Part shown: positions 17,337-26,773 of the stretch, piece after piece
Layout of the letters: each line of letters begins with the position of its first letter
How positions within the stretch are numbered: the stretch's first letter is position 1
Assembly: GCF_047495555.1 (NCBI RefSeq)
Contig: NZ_CP166866.1
Coordinates: 62,001 to 126,000 of the forward strand
Direction: 5' to 3'
From: Methanobacterium_D sp040373355
GTDB lineage: Archaea; Methanobacteriota; Methanobacteria; Methanobacteriales; Methanobacteriaceae
Length of the DNA: 64,000 nt
The notes under the pieces: model-generated
Databases searched by the model: none
Told to the model about the DNA's origin: nothing
Seen by the model: the letters and a program-made list of their open reading frames with translations, nothing else
Made by a program: the position numbers and the translations under genes

Positions 17337-17751
17337 AAATTCAGACGTGACCCGAATGATAATTCTTGGACCTGCTGCAGAGATAAATCAAGCCGAACTG
17401 GTACAGAAGCTTCACATGCTTGAACTTCCACTTACTATAAAATCAACATGTTATGGAGCTATAATAAACGGTCCAGCAGACATTGTCATGGATGCTATAG
17501 AGAAAATAAGAAAATTAGACCCTTATAATATCTTTACAAAAGATAGAGGATTTCCCCCGGGTGATCCAAGAAGATGCAGAGCTAAAAGGGGAGCTGCAAG
17601 AGAAGGCTTTCATCAGCTTGAAAAAGAATTTGAGCTCCTTGAAGGTGTAAGTGAAGCACTTGCAAAACCGAGAGAAGTCCACATTGAAAGACCATGTAAA
17701 ATTGACCCTGATGCCCTTAAAAAACTCATAAAAGAATGTGAAAGTAAATAA
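17320..17751 (+). CDS. Methanogenesis marker protein 6
   Basis: 143 residues; methanogen-specific, function unknown. The ATG at 17320 lies inside the end of mmp3 (17-base overlap) and is preceded by AAGGAG, so it is translationally coupled. Recognisable segments are TRMIILGPAAEINQAELVQK, STCYGAIINGPADIVM and DRGFPPGDPRRCRAKRGAAR. Two conserved-looking cysteines (TCYG, RRC) and a third in RPCKID could bind metal, but this is speculation. Part of the mmp3-nifB operon. Confidence 0.9.
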   Translation: MSKKPENSDVTRMIILGPAAEINQAELVQKLHMLELPLTIKSTCYGAIINGPADIVMDAIEKIRKLDPYNIFTKDRGFPPGDPRRCRAKRGAAREGFHQLEKEFELLEGVSEALAKPREVHIERPCKIDPDALKKLIKECESK

Positions 17752-17792
17752 TAATCTTTATTCAATATATGAAAATAAAGAGGATTGGTAAA

Positions 17793-18173
17793 ATGCAGAT
17801 AACTTCTTTCTCTACTGGAAAAGAAATAGCGCCTTTTGCGCTTGCTGTCCACGCATTGGTAAATAAATTACCAACTACAATGCGATCTAAAAACTCTACA
17901 GGAGTTAGAATTGAAGACGGCAAAATTGTTGATTATGACTATAGTGGCCCCATCTTAGAAAAGGTACTATCTGAAGGCAATGTTATTCAAGATATTCCAG
18001 ATAAAGGCCCTTATGCAGGAATTCCAGTTATCGTGGTGCCCATAATAGAAAATAATGAAGTTATATGCGCATTAGGCCTTATTGACATAACAAAAGGAAT
18101 ATTTAGTGATCTTATGCAAATTACTAGAAGACCAGAAAAAATTGAAAATGAACCAAGGGGGGAGTTTTATTAA
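17793..18173 (+). CDS. DUF2111 family protein
   Basis: About 126 residues from the ATG at 17793, which has GAGGATTGGTAAA before it; an earlier ATG at 17769 has no ribosome binding site. The sequence QITSFSTGKEIAPFALAVHA, then GPYAGIPVIVVPI and ICALGLIDITKGI resembles a GAF/PAS-like sensory fold, but no ligand is evident. It lies in the middle of the mmp operon (41 bases after mmp6, overlapping mmp5), always a hint of a shared task with the marker proteins. Function unknown. Confidence 0.75.
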   Translation: MQITSFSTGKEIAPFALAVHALVNKLPTTMRSKNSTGVRIEDGKIVDYDYSGPILEKVLSEGNVIQDIPDKGPYAGIPVIVVPIIENNEVICALGLIDITKGIFSDLMQITRRPEKIENEPRGEFY

Positions 18174-18607
18174 GATAGCCATATTCCCGCCAAATTCGCT
18201 AATTTTAGCAGATTTAGTTGAAAGAAAAGGGCATGAAGCTCTTGCATTACAAAAAGAAATAAGAAAAAAAGTAATAGATCCTGAAATCGATTCACCACCC
18301 TTTAATATTACAGAAGAAGAACCTATAAAAGGGCTTAAATATGCTGCAATAGAAGTTCCATCCGGCGTTAGGGGAAGAATGGCCATATTCGGACCCCTAA
18401 TTGATGAAGCTGACGCTGCAATAATAATGGAAGAAGCACCCTATGGATTTGGATGTGTAGGCTGTGCAAGGACCAATGAACTTTCAATGTACTATTTAAG
18501 GAAAAAAGATATTCCAATTTTAGAGCTTCAATATCCAACATCAAAGGAAGAAGCAGTTGAAATGGTGAATACCATTAACACATTCTTAGACGAACTGGAG
18601 GAAAAAA

Positions 18608-18615
<8 letters not shown>
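18148..18615 (+). CDS. Methanogenesis marker protein 5
   Basis: About 150-155 residues; begins IKIAIFPPNSLILADLVERK and has VPSGVRGRMAIFGPLIDEAD and EAPYGFGCVGCARTNEL (two nearby cysteines, CVGC, that could bind a metal). The start is unclear: the ATG at 18148 lacks a ribosome binding site, while an ATT at 18169 (giving MKIAIFPP) sits 4 bases after AAGGGGGGAG and overlaps the DUF2111 stop. It overlaps mmp15 by 8 bases. Methanogen-specific, function unknown. Confidence 0.82.
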
Positions 18616-19837
<1,222 letters not shown>

Positions 19838-19856
19838 AATAATTCTGGAGAGTTAA

Positions 19857-20405
19857 ATGTTAGTTGAATGCTACGATCCAAAGGGTGCAGAAGTCTACGA
19901 AATGATTATAAGACAAATACTACAGGATGTGCAGATTTCAAGATCAATAAAGAATATGAATGTTTTTGTGGATCCAAGAGAACCGGTATTTATCATCTCT
20001 CTTAAATTTGAAAAAGCGGCATCCCCCATCACTGTCGGTGACTTTACAGAATACGAATATAATAAAGAAGAAGATAACATATTTATAAAAATTAAAGATG
20101 AAACATATCTTCCAGAATTACTTCAAAAACTCTGGGAAGAAGAAGGAAGAGAAAGAATACAACAGCCAAGTAGATTTGAGATAATTATTAATAATCCTAC
20201 TGTAGAACTGGAAGGAATGGTCATCCATGACCCTAAAGACGACTTGAAGAAGAAATTATACGATGCAATATTCCGTATTATTCCTGAAGGGTTTAAAGTA
20301 GTTCATCAAGTAACAAAAGAAGATATTATTTCAATGTTATGTTCAGATGAAGTCATTAAAGATGAATGGATTAAAAAACAACAGGAAATGATTAAGAAAT
20401 TATAA
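19857..20405 (+). CDS. Methanogenesis marker protein 17
   Basis: 182 residues, methanogen-specific. Recognised by MLVECYDPKGAEVYEMIIRQ, NMNVFVDPREPVFIISLKFE and NPTVELEGMVIHDPKDDLKK. From memory of published work Mmp17 is a component of the MCR activation complex. Only two cysteines (near residue 5 and in MLCSDE), so it is not itself an obvious Fe-S protein. CTGGAGAG lies before the ATG; 19 bases after mmp15 and 23 before nifB. Confidence 0.9.
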   Translation: MLVECYDPKGAEVYEMIIRQILQDVQISRSIKNMNVFVDPREPVFIISLKFEKAASPITVGDFTEYEYNKEEDNIFIKIKDETYLPELLQKLWEEEGRERIQQPSRFEIIINNPTVELEGMVIHDPKDDLKKKLYDAIFRIIPEGFKVVHQVTKEDIISMLCSDEVIKDEWIKKQQEMIKKL

Positions 20406-20428
20406 ATATCCTTTTGGGAGGAAATAAA

Positions 20429-21286
20429 ATGAAAGAGTCAAAATTTGCCCATATGACAAAGGTACACCCCTGCTTTAATGAAAAAATGCATGATAAAGTT
20501 GGAAGAATCCACGTTCCAATTGCCCCTAAATGTAACATTCAATGTAATTTCTGTACAAGAGATATAAACAAATGTGAAGTTCGTCCAGGTGTCACATCAA
20601 AAGTAATGGATGTTGAGCAAGCAATAGAGCACGTTAGAAAAGTTACAGAAGAAATGCCAATTTCAGTTGTTGGAGTTGCGGGTCCTGGAGACGCTCTCTT
20701 TAATGATGAGACATTTGAATTCTTTAAAAGAGTTGATGAAGAATTCCCTGACCTAATTAAATGTATGAGTACAAACGGACTCCTTTTACCAGATAAAGCA
20801 GATTTACTTGCAGATTTAAAGATTAATACGATCACAGTTACAGTAAATGCTATTGACCCTGAAATTGGTAAAGAAATCTATTCAGGAGTTTATTACGACG
20901 GTAAATTCTATAAAGGAAAAGAAGGATTTGAAATACTTTCAAAAAACCAGCTAGAAGGTATAAAGAAAATCTCTGACAAGGGAATTGTTGTAAAAGTTAA
21001 TGCAGTTCTTATCCCCGGAATTAATGATGAACACATCAAAGACATTGCTAAAGCCGTTAAAGAAAGAGGAGCTTCACTTATGAATGTGCTTCCACTTATA
21101 CCCCTTAATAAGTTTAAAGACCTTGAAAAACCAGGATGTGCTCAAATAAGCAAAGTAAGAGATGAAGTTGAAGAAATTATACCCGTATTTAGAGCATGTA
21201 CTCAGTGCAGAGCTGATGCTTACGGTATTCCTGGAAAGCATGGCGAAGATAAACACCTTGATATGACTCCAGCAAGTCATTACTAA
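20429..21286 (+). CDS. nifB: NifB-type radical SAM protein (Fe-S-C cofactor synthase, no NifX domain)
   Basis: In nitrogen fixers NifB fuses two [4Fe-4S] clusters and inserts a carbide to make the [8Fe-9S-C] precursor NifB-co. 285 residues, the short stand-alone archaeal form. Visible features: HPC at residue 15, radical SAM CNIQCNFC (35-42), the NifB-type RDINKCEVRPGVTS, GVAGPGD (SAM glycine motif) and the C-terminal CTQCRADAYGIPGK. GGGAGG precedes the ATG at 20429; a TTG at 20414 is unlikely. It closes the mmp3-mmp17 operon, and no nifHDK is present here. Supply of a nitrogenase-like cluster to MCR activation is the likely task. Confidence 0.93.
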   Translation: MKESKFAHMTKVHPCFNEKMHDKVGRIHVPIAPKCNIQCNFCTRDINKCEVRPGVTSKVMDVEQAIEHVRKVTEEMPISVVGVAGPGDALFNDETFEFFKRVDEEFPDLIKCMSTNGLLLPDKADLLADLKINTITVTVNAIDPEIGKEIYSGVYYDGKFYKGKEGFEILSKNQLEGIKKISDKGIVVKVNAVLIPGINDEHIKDIAKAVKERGASLMNVLPLIPLNKFKDLEKPGCAQISKVRDEVEEIIPVFRACTQCRADAYGIPGKHGEDKHLDMTPASHY

Positions 21287-21334
21287 TTTCTTTTTTATTT
21301 TGTTTTATTTAATTCAATTTTTTAGGTAATTAAC

Positions 21335-22264
21335 ATGAAGACAATGTACTGGAAAAATAACCATTTATACTTATTAGATCAAACAAAGCTCCCTGATGAA
21401 ATCACTTATTTTGAATGTAAAGATTATAAAGACGTTATTCATGGAATTAAAACCATGAAAGTCCGTGGTGCACCCGCAATAGGAGTTGCAGCAGCTTTTG
21501 GAATGGTACTTGCAGATTTGGTAGGTGAAGATCTCCAAAAAGCGGGAGAAGAAATTAAAGCTGCGCGTCCAACAGCAGTGAACCTATTTTGGGCCGTAGA
21601 TAGAGTTTTAAATTCTGATGATGCACTTGAAGAAGCAAAGAAAATGTTTGATGAGGACATTGAAACCAATAAGGCAATTGGAAAATATGGTGCGGCTGTA
21701 ATAGAGGATGGAGATACAATTTTAACCCATTGTAATGCTGGTGCACTTGCATGTGTTGATTATGGGACAGCTTTAGGAGTTATAAGGGCAGCACATGAAG
21801 AAGGTAAAAAAATAAAGGTTATCTGTGACGAAACAAGACCATTCTGCCAGGGTGCAAAGCTAAGTGTCTTTGAAATGCAGCAGGAAGAAATTCCAGTTAA
21901 ACTCATTGTCGATAACGCTGCTGCAAGAATGATGCAAATTGGAAAAGTAAATAAAGTTGTTGTTGGGGCCGATAGAGTTGCTAAAGGTGGAATTGCAAAT
22001 AAAATAGGCACATTAATGGTTGCACTTGCTGCAAAAAGATTTGGAGTTCCATTTTATGTTGCAGCCCCAAAAAGTACATTTGATTTTGAAAATTCAATAT
22101 TTGACACAGAAATAGAAGAAAGAGACCCTAAGGAAGTACTTTATTTTGGAGAATGTCGTGTTGCACCCAAAGAAACTGAAGTCGAAAACCCTTCATTTGA
22201 TATTGTCCCAAACGACCTTATTACAGGAATAATTACTGAAGAAGGTATTTTAGAACCTTTCTAA
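21335..22264 (+). CDS. mtnA: S-methyl-5-thioribose-1-phosphate isomerase (MtnA/eIF2B-like)
   Basis: Isomerises methylthioribose-1-phosphate to the ribulose form in recycling of methylthioadenosine. 309 residues, somewhat short. Catalytic cysteine in THCNAGALAC (about residue 134) and catalytic aspartate in VVGADRVAKGGIANKIG distinguish it from eIF2B subunits and from ribose-1,5-bisphosphate isomerase. The MRGAP-type motif is KVRGAPAIGVAAAFGM. It is 48 bases after nifB on the same strand but probably has its own promoter (T-rich gap). Confidence 0.9.
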   Translation: MKTMYWKNNHLYLLDQTKLPDEITYFECKDYKDVIHGIKTMKVRGAPAIGVAAAFGMVLADLVGEDLQKAGEEIKAARPTAVNLFWAVDRVLNSDDALEEAKKMFDEDIETNKAIGKYGAAVIEDGDTILTHCNAGALACVDYGTALGVIRAAHEEGKKIKVICDETRPFCQGAKLSVFEMQQEEIPVKLIVDNAAARMMQIGKVNKVVVGADRVAKGGIANKIGTLMVALAAKRFGVPFYVAAPKSTFDFENSIFDTEIEERDPKEVLYFGECRVAPKETEVENPSFDIVPNDLITGIITEEGILEPF

Positions 22265-22273
22265 TTTTAATTT

Positions 22274-23299
22274 TTAGGGTAAAACTTTTGCATCAATTCC
22301 CATATGCCATTTACCGGGACTTCTTGAACGCACTTTTCTTTTATTTAAAACATCTATTTTCCTGGGATATGCAGCATCTTGAAGTCTTTTAATTGGTTTT
22401 TGGAAATCTTCTGCAAATTCATAGTAATGAATAATTCCACCATCATTGAGTGCATTAAATGCAGAATCAAGAAATTCATAAGCGGTTCCTGGAAGATTCA
22501 TTATTATCCTATCTGCATTAATTCCTTTATTCTCTAAAACTTCCCTTACATCCCCTAAAATAGGAATAACCTTATTTTCAACTTTATTGAGCTTGATATT
22601 TTTCTTTGCATAATAATAAGCATCAGGATTAATGTCAATGGAGTAAATCTTCACTTCATGATTCCTTGCAATAAGCACAGGAAATGGTGCAACTCCACCA
22701 AACATGTCCACTATTACTTCACCATCTTTTACATTATCTGCAACTCTTTTACGTTCTGTTGCAAGACGAGGGCTGAAATATACTCCTTTAACATCGAGAA
22801 TCAATTTAGATCCAAATTCCTGATGAACTGTTTCAGATATATCTTCACCGGCAATATGTTCAAGTTCTCTTGTTCTAATAATTCCCTTAATTTCGCTCCT
22901 TTTCCTAAAAACAGCTTTCCGTTTAGTGAATTTAAGAGCAGTTTCACCAATTAAAGACTTAAACTCTTCTAAATCGTCTTCTATTTCAAGAATAACTATA
23001 TCTCCAATTATATCAAATGATCCTCTGATTTCTTCAATCTTTTCATCTTCAATTCTACCTTTTAAATAATCCTTAATGCTTTTAGGACCTCTTTTTTGCA
23101 TTTCAAATGCGGTTTCAATAATTTGAAGGTTTTCAAGTCCAAAATTGTCTAATAATTCATTTTGGGGTTTTTCTATAAGTGGAATTACAACAAAATCATC
23201 TTCACGCTTTATTTTAGCGTCGAGATTAATAAGAGAGTGTTTTAATAACAGCTTACGCATATCATTAGCTATATTTTTCCTGATTTTTAGACCAATCAT
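22274..23299 (-). CDS. trm5b: tRNA (guanine37-N1)-methyltransferase Trm5b
   Basis: Methylates G37 next to the anticodon to prevent frameshifting. 341 residues. The N-terminal D1 domain is followed by FGSKLILDVKGVYFSPRLA, the SAM motif DMFGGVAPFPVLIA, YSIDINPDAYYYAK and the catalytic loop MNLPGTAYEFLD. The RKVRSRSPGKWHMG C-terminus is typical. Length and D1 region suit the Trm5b/c group. Convergent with mtnA. Confidence 0.92.
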   Translation of the reverse strand: MIGLKIRKNIANDMRKLLLKHSLINLDAKIKREDDFVVIPLIEKPQNELLDNFGLENLQIIETAFEMQKRGPKSIKDYLKGRIEDEKIEEIRGSFDIIGDIVILEIEDDLEEFKSLIGETALKFTKRKAVFRKRSEIKGIIRTRELEHIAGEDISETVHQEFGSKLILDVKGVYFSPRLATERKRVADNVKDGEVIVDMFGGVAPFPVLIARNHEVKIYSIDINPDAYYYAKKNIKLNKVENKVIPILGDVREVLENKGINADRIIMNLPGTAYEFLDSAFNALNDGGIIHYYEFAEDFQKPIKRLQDAAYPRKIDVLNKRKVRSRSPGKWHMGIDAKVLP

Positions 23300-23491
23300 A
23301 ATATCCTCAATTAAAGCTTAAAAGTAATATACTAAAATATCGATTAAAAATTTATGCCTAATATAACAATTACTATCCCATTAAAACTATCTTTTTATAA
23401 TAATATGTTGAAACTAATATACTAAATATTATCAGATGAAAATATATCATTGTTGATAATTAATATTTTTAAATTTACATTGGTGATAATT

Positions 23492-24277
23492 ATGCTTTAT
23501 TTTATTGGTTTAGGCCTTTATGATGAAAAAGACATATCTTTAAAAGGAATTGAAGCACTTAAAAGTGTTGATGAAATTTATGCTGAATTTTATACTGCAA
23601 ATCTCTTTGGAACAACTTTATCTGCTGTTGAAGATTTAATAAATAAGGAAATCAGAGTTTTAAAAAGAGAAGAAGTTGAGGAAGAAACCATACCATTAAA
23701 TGCAGCTCTTGAAAAAGATGTTGGATTTTTAGCTGCGGGAGATCCTCTAATTGCAACTACCCATACAGATATGATGATTGAAGCTAAAAAGAAAGGAATT
23801 GAAACTACGGTAATTCATTCATCCTCTATTTTATCTGCTGCTCCAGGACTTGCAGGCCTTCAAGCTTATAAATTCGGGAAAGTTACTACTATTCCATTTC
23901 CAGAAGAAAACTATTTTCCACATTCACCGTATCTTGCAATAAAAGCAAACATGGAATTAGATGCACATACACTTGTTCTTTTAGATATAAGAGCTCATGA
24001 AAATCGTTACATGACTGCTAATGAAGGATTGGAATATCTCTTAAAAGTGGAAAATGATAGAAATGAAAATATCTTATCCGAGGATTCATTAGCTGTTGCA
24101 ATAGCCCGAGCAGGTTCAGATAAACCAGTTGTTCGTGCTGATAAAATAAAGACTTTAATTAATGAAGATTTTGGAGGTCCGCTCCACTGTTTAATTATTC
24201 CAGGGAAAATGCATTTTATGGAAGCCGAATATCTTGTTGAAGTATGTGGAGCACCTGAAGAGTTTTTAGAAGAATAA
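23492..24277 (+). CDS. dphB: Diphthine synthase
   Basis: SAM-dependent methyltransferase that makes diphthine on elongation factor 2, part of diphthamide synthesis. 261 residues. GLGLYDEKDISLKG at the start, then FLAAGDPLIATTH (SAM site) and SSSILSAAPGLAGLQAYKFG are diagnostic. The ATG at 23492 is chosen, with TGGTGAT a few bases upstream; the frame extends to 23450 with hydrophobic residues unlike family members. The Dam gene follows 17 bases later. Confidence 0.93.
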   Translation: MLYFIGLGLYDEKDISLKGIEALKSVDEIYAEFYTANLFGTTLSAVEDLINKEIRVLKREEVEEETIPLNAALEKDVGFLAAGDPLIATTHTDMMIEAKKKGIETTVIHSSSILSAAPGLAGLQAYKFGKVTTIPFPEENYFPHSPYLAIKANMELDAHTLVLLDIRAHENRYMTANEGLEYLLKVENDRNENILSEDSLAVAIARAGSDKPVVRADKIKTLINEDFGGPLHCLIIPGKMHFMEAEYLVEVCGAPEEFLEE

Positions 24278-24294
24278 ATATAATTAAGATATAT

Positions 24295-25212
24295 ATGAAT
24301 AAAAATAATGCTCGTCCTTTCATAAAATGGGTGGGCGGCAAAACTCAACTATTAAAAGAGCTTCAAGATAGGTTACCTACACCCATTATAGAAAATGGAA
24401 AGATTAAAAGATATATAGAGCCATTTATTGGTGGAGGGGCATTTTTCTTCTTTTTAAAGAATAATTATAATATTAAAAAAGCTTTTATATTCGACATTAA
24501 TCCGGAATTAATAATAGCTTATAGAGTTGTTCAGAGGGATCATGAAAAACTAGTTAATGCATTAATAGAAATAGAAGATTATCATCTTCAAAAATCAGAA
24601 TCTGAACGAAAAGAACATTATTATCACATTAGAAAGCTATATAACCAGCAAATGCAGAAATTTGATTACGATAATTATAACCTCGACTGGATTGAAAGAA
24701 CGAAATACTTAATTTTTTTAAATAAAACATGCTATAACGGTCTTTATCGGCAAAACTTAAAGGGAGAGTTTAATGTCCCATTTGGACGTTATAAAAATCC
24801 TAAAGTACTGGATGAGTCTAATCTTATTGCGGTAAATAAAGCACTTCAAAATACTGAGATTTATTGTGCAGACTTTAAACTATCAGAAAAGTATATAGAA
24901 AAAGAAAACCTTGTTTATCTTGATCCCCCTTATAGGCCCCTTAGTAAAACTTCAAACTTCACTACTTATGCAAAAAATGGATTTTTAGACGAAGATCAAT
25001 TAAGATTAGCTGATTTTTTCCATAAAATGAATAAAAGAGGTGCATATTTAATGTTGAGTAATTCAGACCCTAAAAATATAGATAATAATGATTATTTCTT
25101 TGATGATGCCTATAGAGGTTATAAAATAGATAGAATTCCCGCTAAAAGAAATATCAATAGTAATATCTTAAAAAGAGGGGAAATTAGCGAATTAATTATT
25201 ACTAATTATTAA
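24295..25212 (+). CDS. Dam-family DNA adenine methylase (DpnII/MboI-like)
   Basis: 305 residues. Motif I FIKWVGGKTQLLKEL, the IEPFIGGGAFFF segment, NKTCYNGLYRQNLKGEFNVP and catalytic motif IV VYLDPPYRPLSKTSNFT match alpha-class GATC methylases such as M1.DpnII and Dam. No restriction endonuclease is adjacent (dphB upstream, an 86-codon unknown downstream), so it appears to be orphan. GATC specificity follows from family resemblance only. The start ATG lacks a clear ribosome binding site. Confidence 0.92.
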   Translation: MNKNNARPFIKWVGGKTQLLKELQDRLPTPIIENGKIKRYIEPFIGGGAFFFFLKNNYNIKKAFIFDINPELIIAYRVVQRDHEKLVNALIEIEDYHLQKSESERKEHYYHIRKLYNQQMQKFDYDNYNLDWIERTKYLIFLNKTCYNGLYRQNLKGEFNVPFGRYKNPKVLDESNLIAVNKALQNTEIYCADFKLSEKYIEKENLVYLDPPYRPLSKTSNFTTYAKNGFLDEDQLRLADFFHKMNKRGAYLMLSNSDPKNIDNNDYFFDDAYRGYKIDRIPAKRNINSNILKRGEISELIITNY

Positions 25213-25214
25213 TT

Positions 25215-25460
25215 CTAAAGAATATCTTTTTTCTCTTCTTTTTCAGGATTTGTATTTTTAATTATTCTCTCAGTATAATCAACTTTTTCAATATTTTGTA
25301 TGGGTATTATGACCCTTTTTGTTCCATCTTCTTTAGGATCATATGTTATCTCAACTAAGCCCCTTTTATCATTTATATTTATGTTCTGTACTCCAAATTC
25401 GCCCCTTTTGAAATTATGAACATTTTCGTTTATCAAAGTAACTTCCAGTTTTTCTATCAT
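25215..25460 (-). CDS. Small hypothetical protein
   Basis: About 81 residues from the ATG at 25460, which has GGTGA 7 bases upstream; two earlier ATGs overlap that site. The sequence is beta-rich (LEVTLINENVHNF, GLVEITYDPKEDG, RVIIPIQNIEKVDY) with a charged tail ending EEKKDIL. It resembles a small barrel or PH-like fold but no family is recognised. Convergent with the Dam gene with only 2 bases between the stops. Confidence 0.6.
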   Translation of the reverse strand: MIEKLEVTLINENVHNFKRGEFGVQNININDKRGLVEITYDPKEDGTKRVIIPIQNIEKVDYTERIIKNTNPEKEEKKDIL

Positions 25461-25799
25461 TTTTTTCACCATCATATTTAATATTACTATTATGTAAGTT
25501 ATTATTCAAGTATTTTTAGCATGATATTTACTTTCAGATATAAATTTAAAGAATATTTACTTGTATAAATCAAATTAATTAGGCCATATCCCACCAATAT
25601 CATTTTTGGAAATTATAAGCCCTTAAAAATAGATTTTTATTTAATTGTATTAACATATAGTTTAAACTTATTAAATTATTTATAATCTAATTCCGATATT
25701 GAAAATATATCTAGCTAAATTTGAGGAAATCTCTAAAATTAAACTAAATTCAAATTTATACTAAAATAATTGTAGTTTATGGCAAAAAAAGATAATTAA
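25461..25799. other. Gene-free AT-rich stretch
   Basis: Holds the promoter of the minus-strand small gene; otherwise no coding frame, hairpin or repeat that stands out. Confidence 0.3.
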
Positions 25800-25993
25800 A
25801 TGGATAATAAGAAAGATAAAAGACAAAATAAGGGTTCAAAAAAGGATTAAAAAATATTACTCCATCAGAAACAGGACATGAAATCTTAAAAGATGTAAGG
25901 GCAAGAGAAGATGTACCTAGCCCCGAACATACAAGTAGTGGTATAACAGAAGGTGTTCGTCCAGAGAAAACTAAAAAGAAGGTAAAGATTTAA
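25800..25993 (+). pseudogene. Small basic protein gene split by a -1 frameshift at A AAA AAG
   Basis: ATG at 25800 reads MDNKKDKRQNKGSKKD and stops at 25850. The -1 frame from the same point continues GLKNITPSETGHEILKDV and onward, ending PEKTKKKVKI at 25993. The join lies exactly on A AAA AAG (TCA AAA AAG in frame), the classic -1 slippery heptamer, with the zero-frame stop two codons later. The joined product would be about 64 residues, hydrophilic. Either a homopolymer indel broke it or it uses programmed frameshifting. An in-frame MAKKDN-stop mini-frame lies directly upstream (25779-25799). No ribosome binding site is obvious. Confidence 0.5.
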
Positions 25994-26029
25994 AGGATGC
26001 AAATAAAGATTTGTAACTTAAAAATAATG

Positions 26030-26773
26030 TTAAAACTCACCTATCTTTCCATCTGTTTCTTTTAGCATGTAAATCAGGAAAATTATTCCAATTATTCCCG
26101 GAATATAAAGGCCCATATAAATGCATACAGCTCCCCAGAAGCTTATAATTAAAAACAAACTGGATAGCATTGCTTTAGGCTTATTTTTATCTTTAACTTT
26201 ATCTCCAAGTACTGCTACAGAAATTAAACCTGCAATAAATCCGGTAATAAGCCAGCCGATAAAATTCATTAACGGCACACCATAAAAAAAGCCATTCATA
26301 TCCCAAATCCAGAAATTCAGTGCAACTGCTGCAGGATCAAGTACAAGATCAGCTATTAAAACTATTACAGCGGTTAAAGCAGCTATTTTCCATTTATTAG
26401 TTGCCTTTAGGGATGCAATATATAAACTACCAATAAATAATGGAACGAAAGAAAATGGAACTGTAAATGGGGTGTATCCAAACAGCTTAAATCCTATAAG
26501 ATTGGTATATGTAAATTTAGAATATGGAATACCTGTTATTATAGCAAACGTTTCAATAGCAAGTGCAAAGACACTTAAAATAATAAGAAAGATTAAAGCT
26601 TTTTTCCAGTCAAGCCAAGCAAATAATGCTATATAAGAAGATAAAGCCATAGAAATTATGAATATCACAGATACCCCTGACAATTCTGGTGTTATCTCCA
26701 CATTAGCCACAAAAAATGCTACAACTATAAGAATGACAGCCGTAATCCAGAAAATTTTAGAATAATCTTTCAT
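26030..26773 (-). CDS. cruF: Carotenoid biosynthesis protein, CruF-like hydratase (DUF422)
   Basis: Integral membrane protein of 247 residues with seven or eight helices, DUF422/CruF family. In haloarchaea the relative hydrates bisanhydrobacterioruberin, the last step to bacterioruberin. Family marks: ALAIETFAIITGIPYSKFTY, LFGYTPFTVPFSFVPLF, VLIADLVLDPAAVALNFWIW and FYGVPLMNFIGW. It overlaps the prenyltransferase gene by 4 bases. The reaction uses water, so it suits an anaerobe. Confidence 0.87.
   Translation of the reverse strand: MKDYSKIFWITAVILIVVAFFVANVEITPELSGVSVIFIISMALSSYIALFAWLDWKKALIFLIILSVFALAIETFAIITGIPYSKFTYTNLIGFKLFGYTPFTVPFSFVPLFIGSLYIASLKATNKWKIAALTAVIVLIADLVLDPAAVALNFWIWDMNGFFYGVPLMNFIGWLITGFIAGLISVAVLGDKVKDKNKPKAMLSSLFLIISFWGAVCIYMGLYIPGIIGIIFLIYMLKETDGKIGEF

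Noticed and set aside
20429..21286. Search for nitrogenase structural genes next to nifB
   Set aside because: Neighbours are mmp17 and mtnA; nothing resembling nifH, nifD or nifK is in the window.
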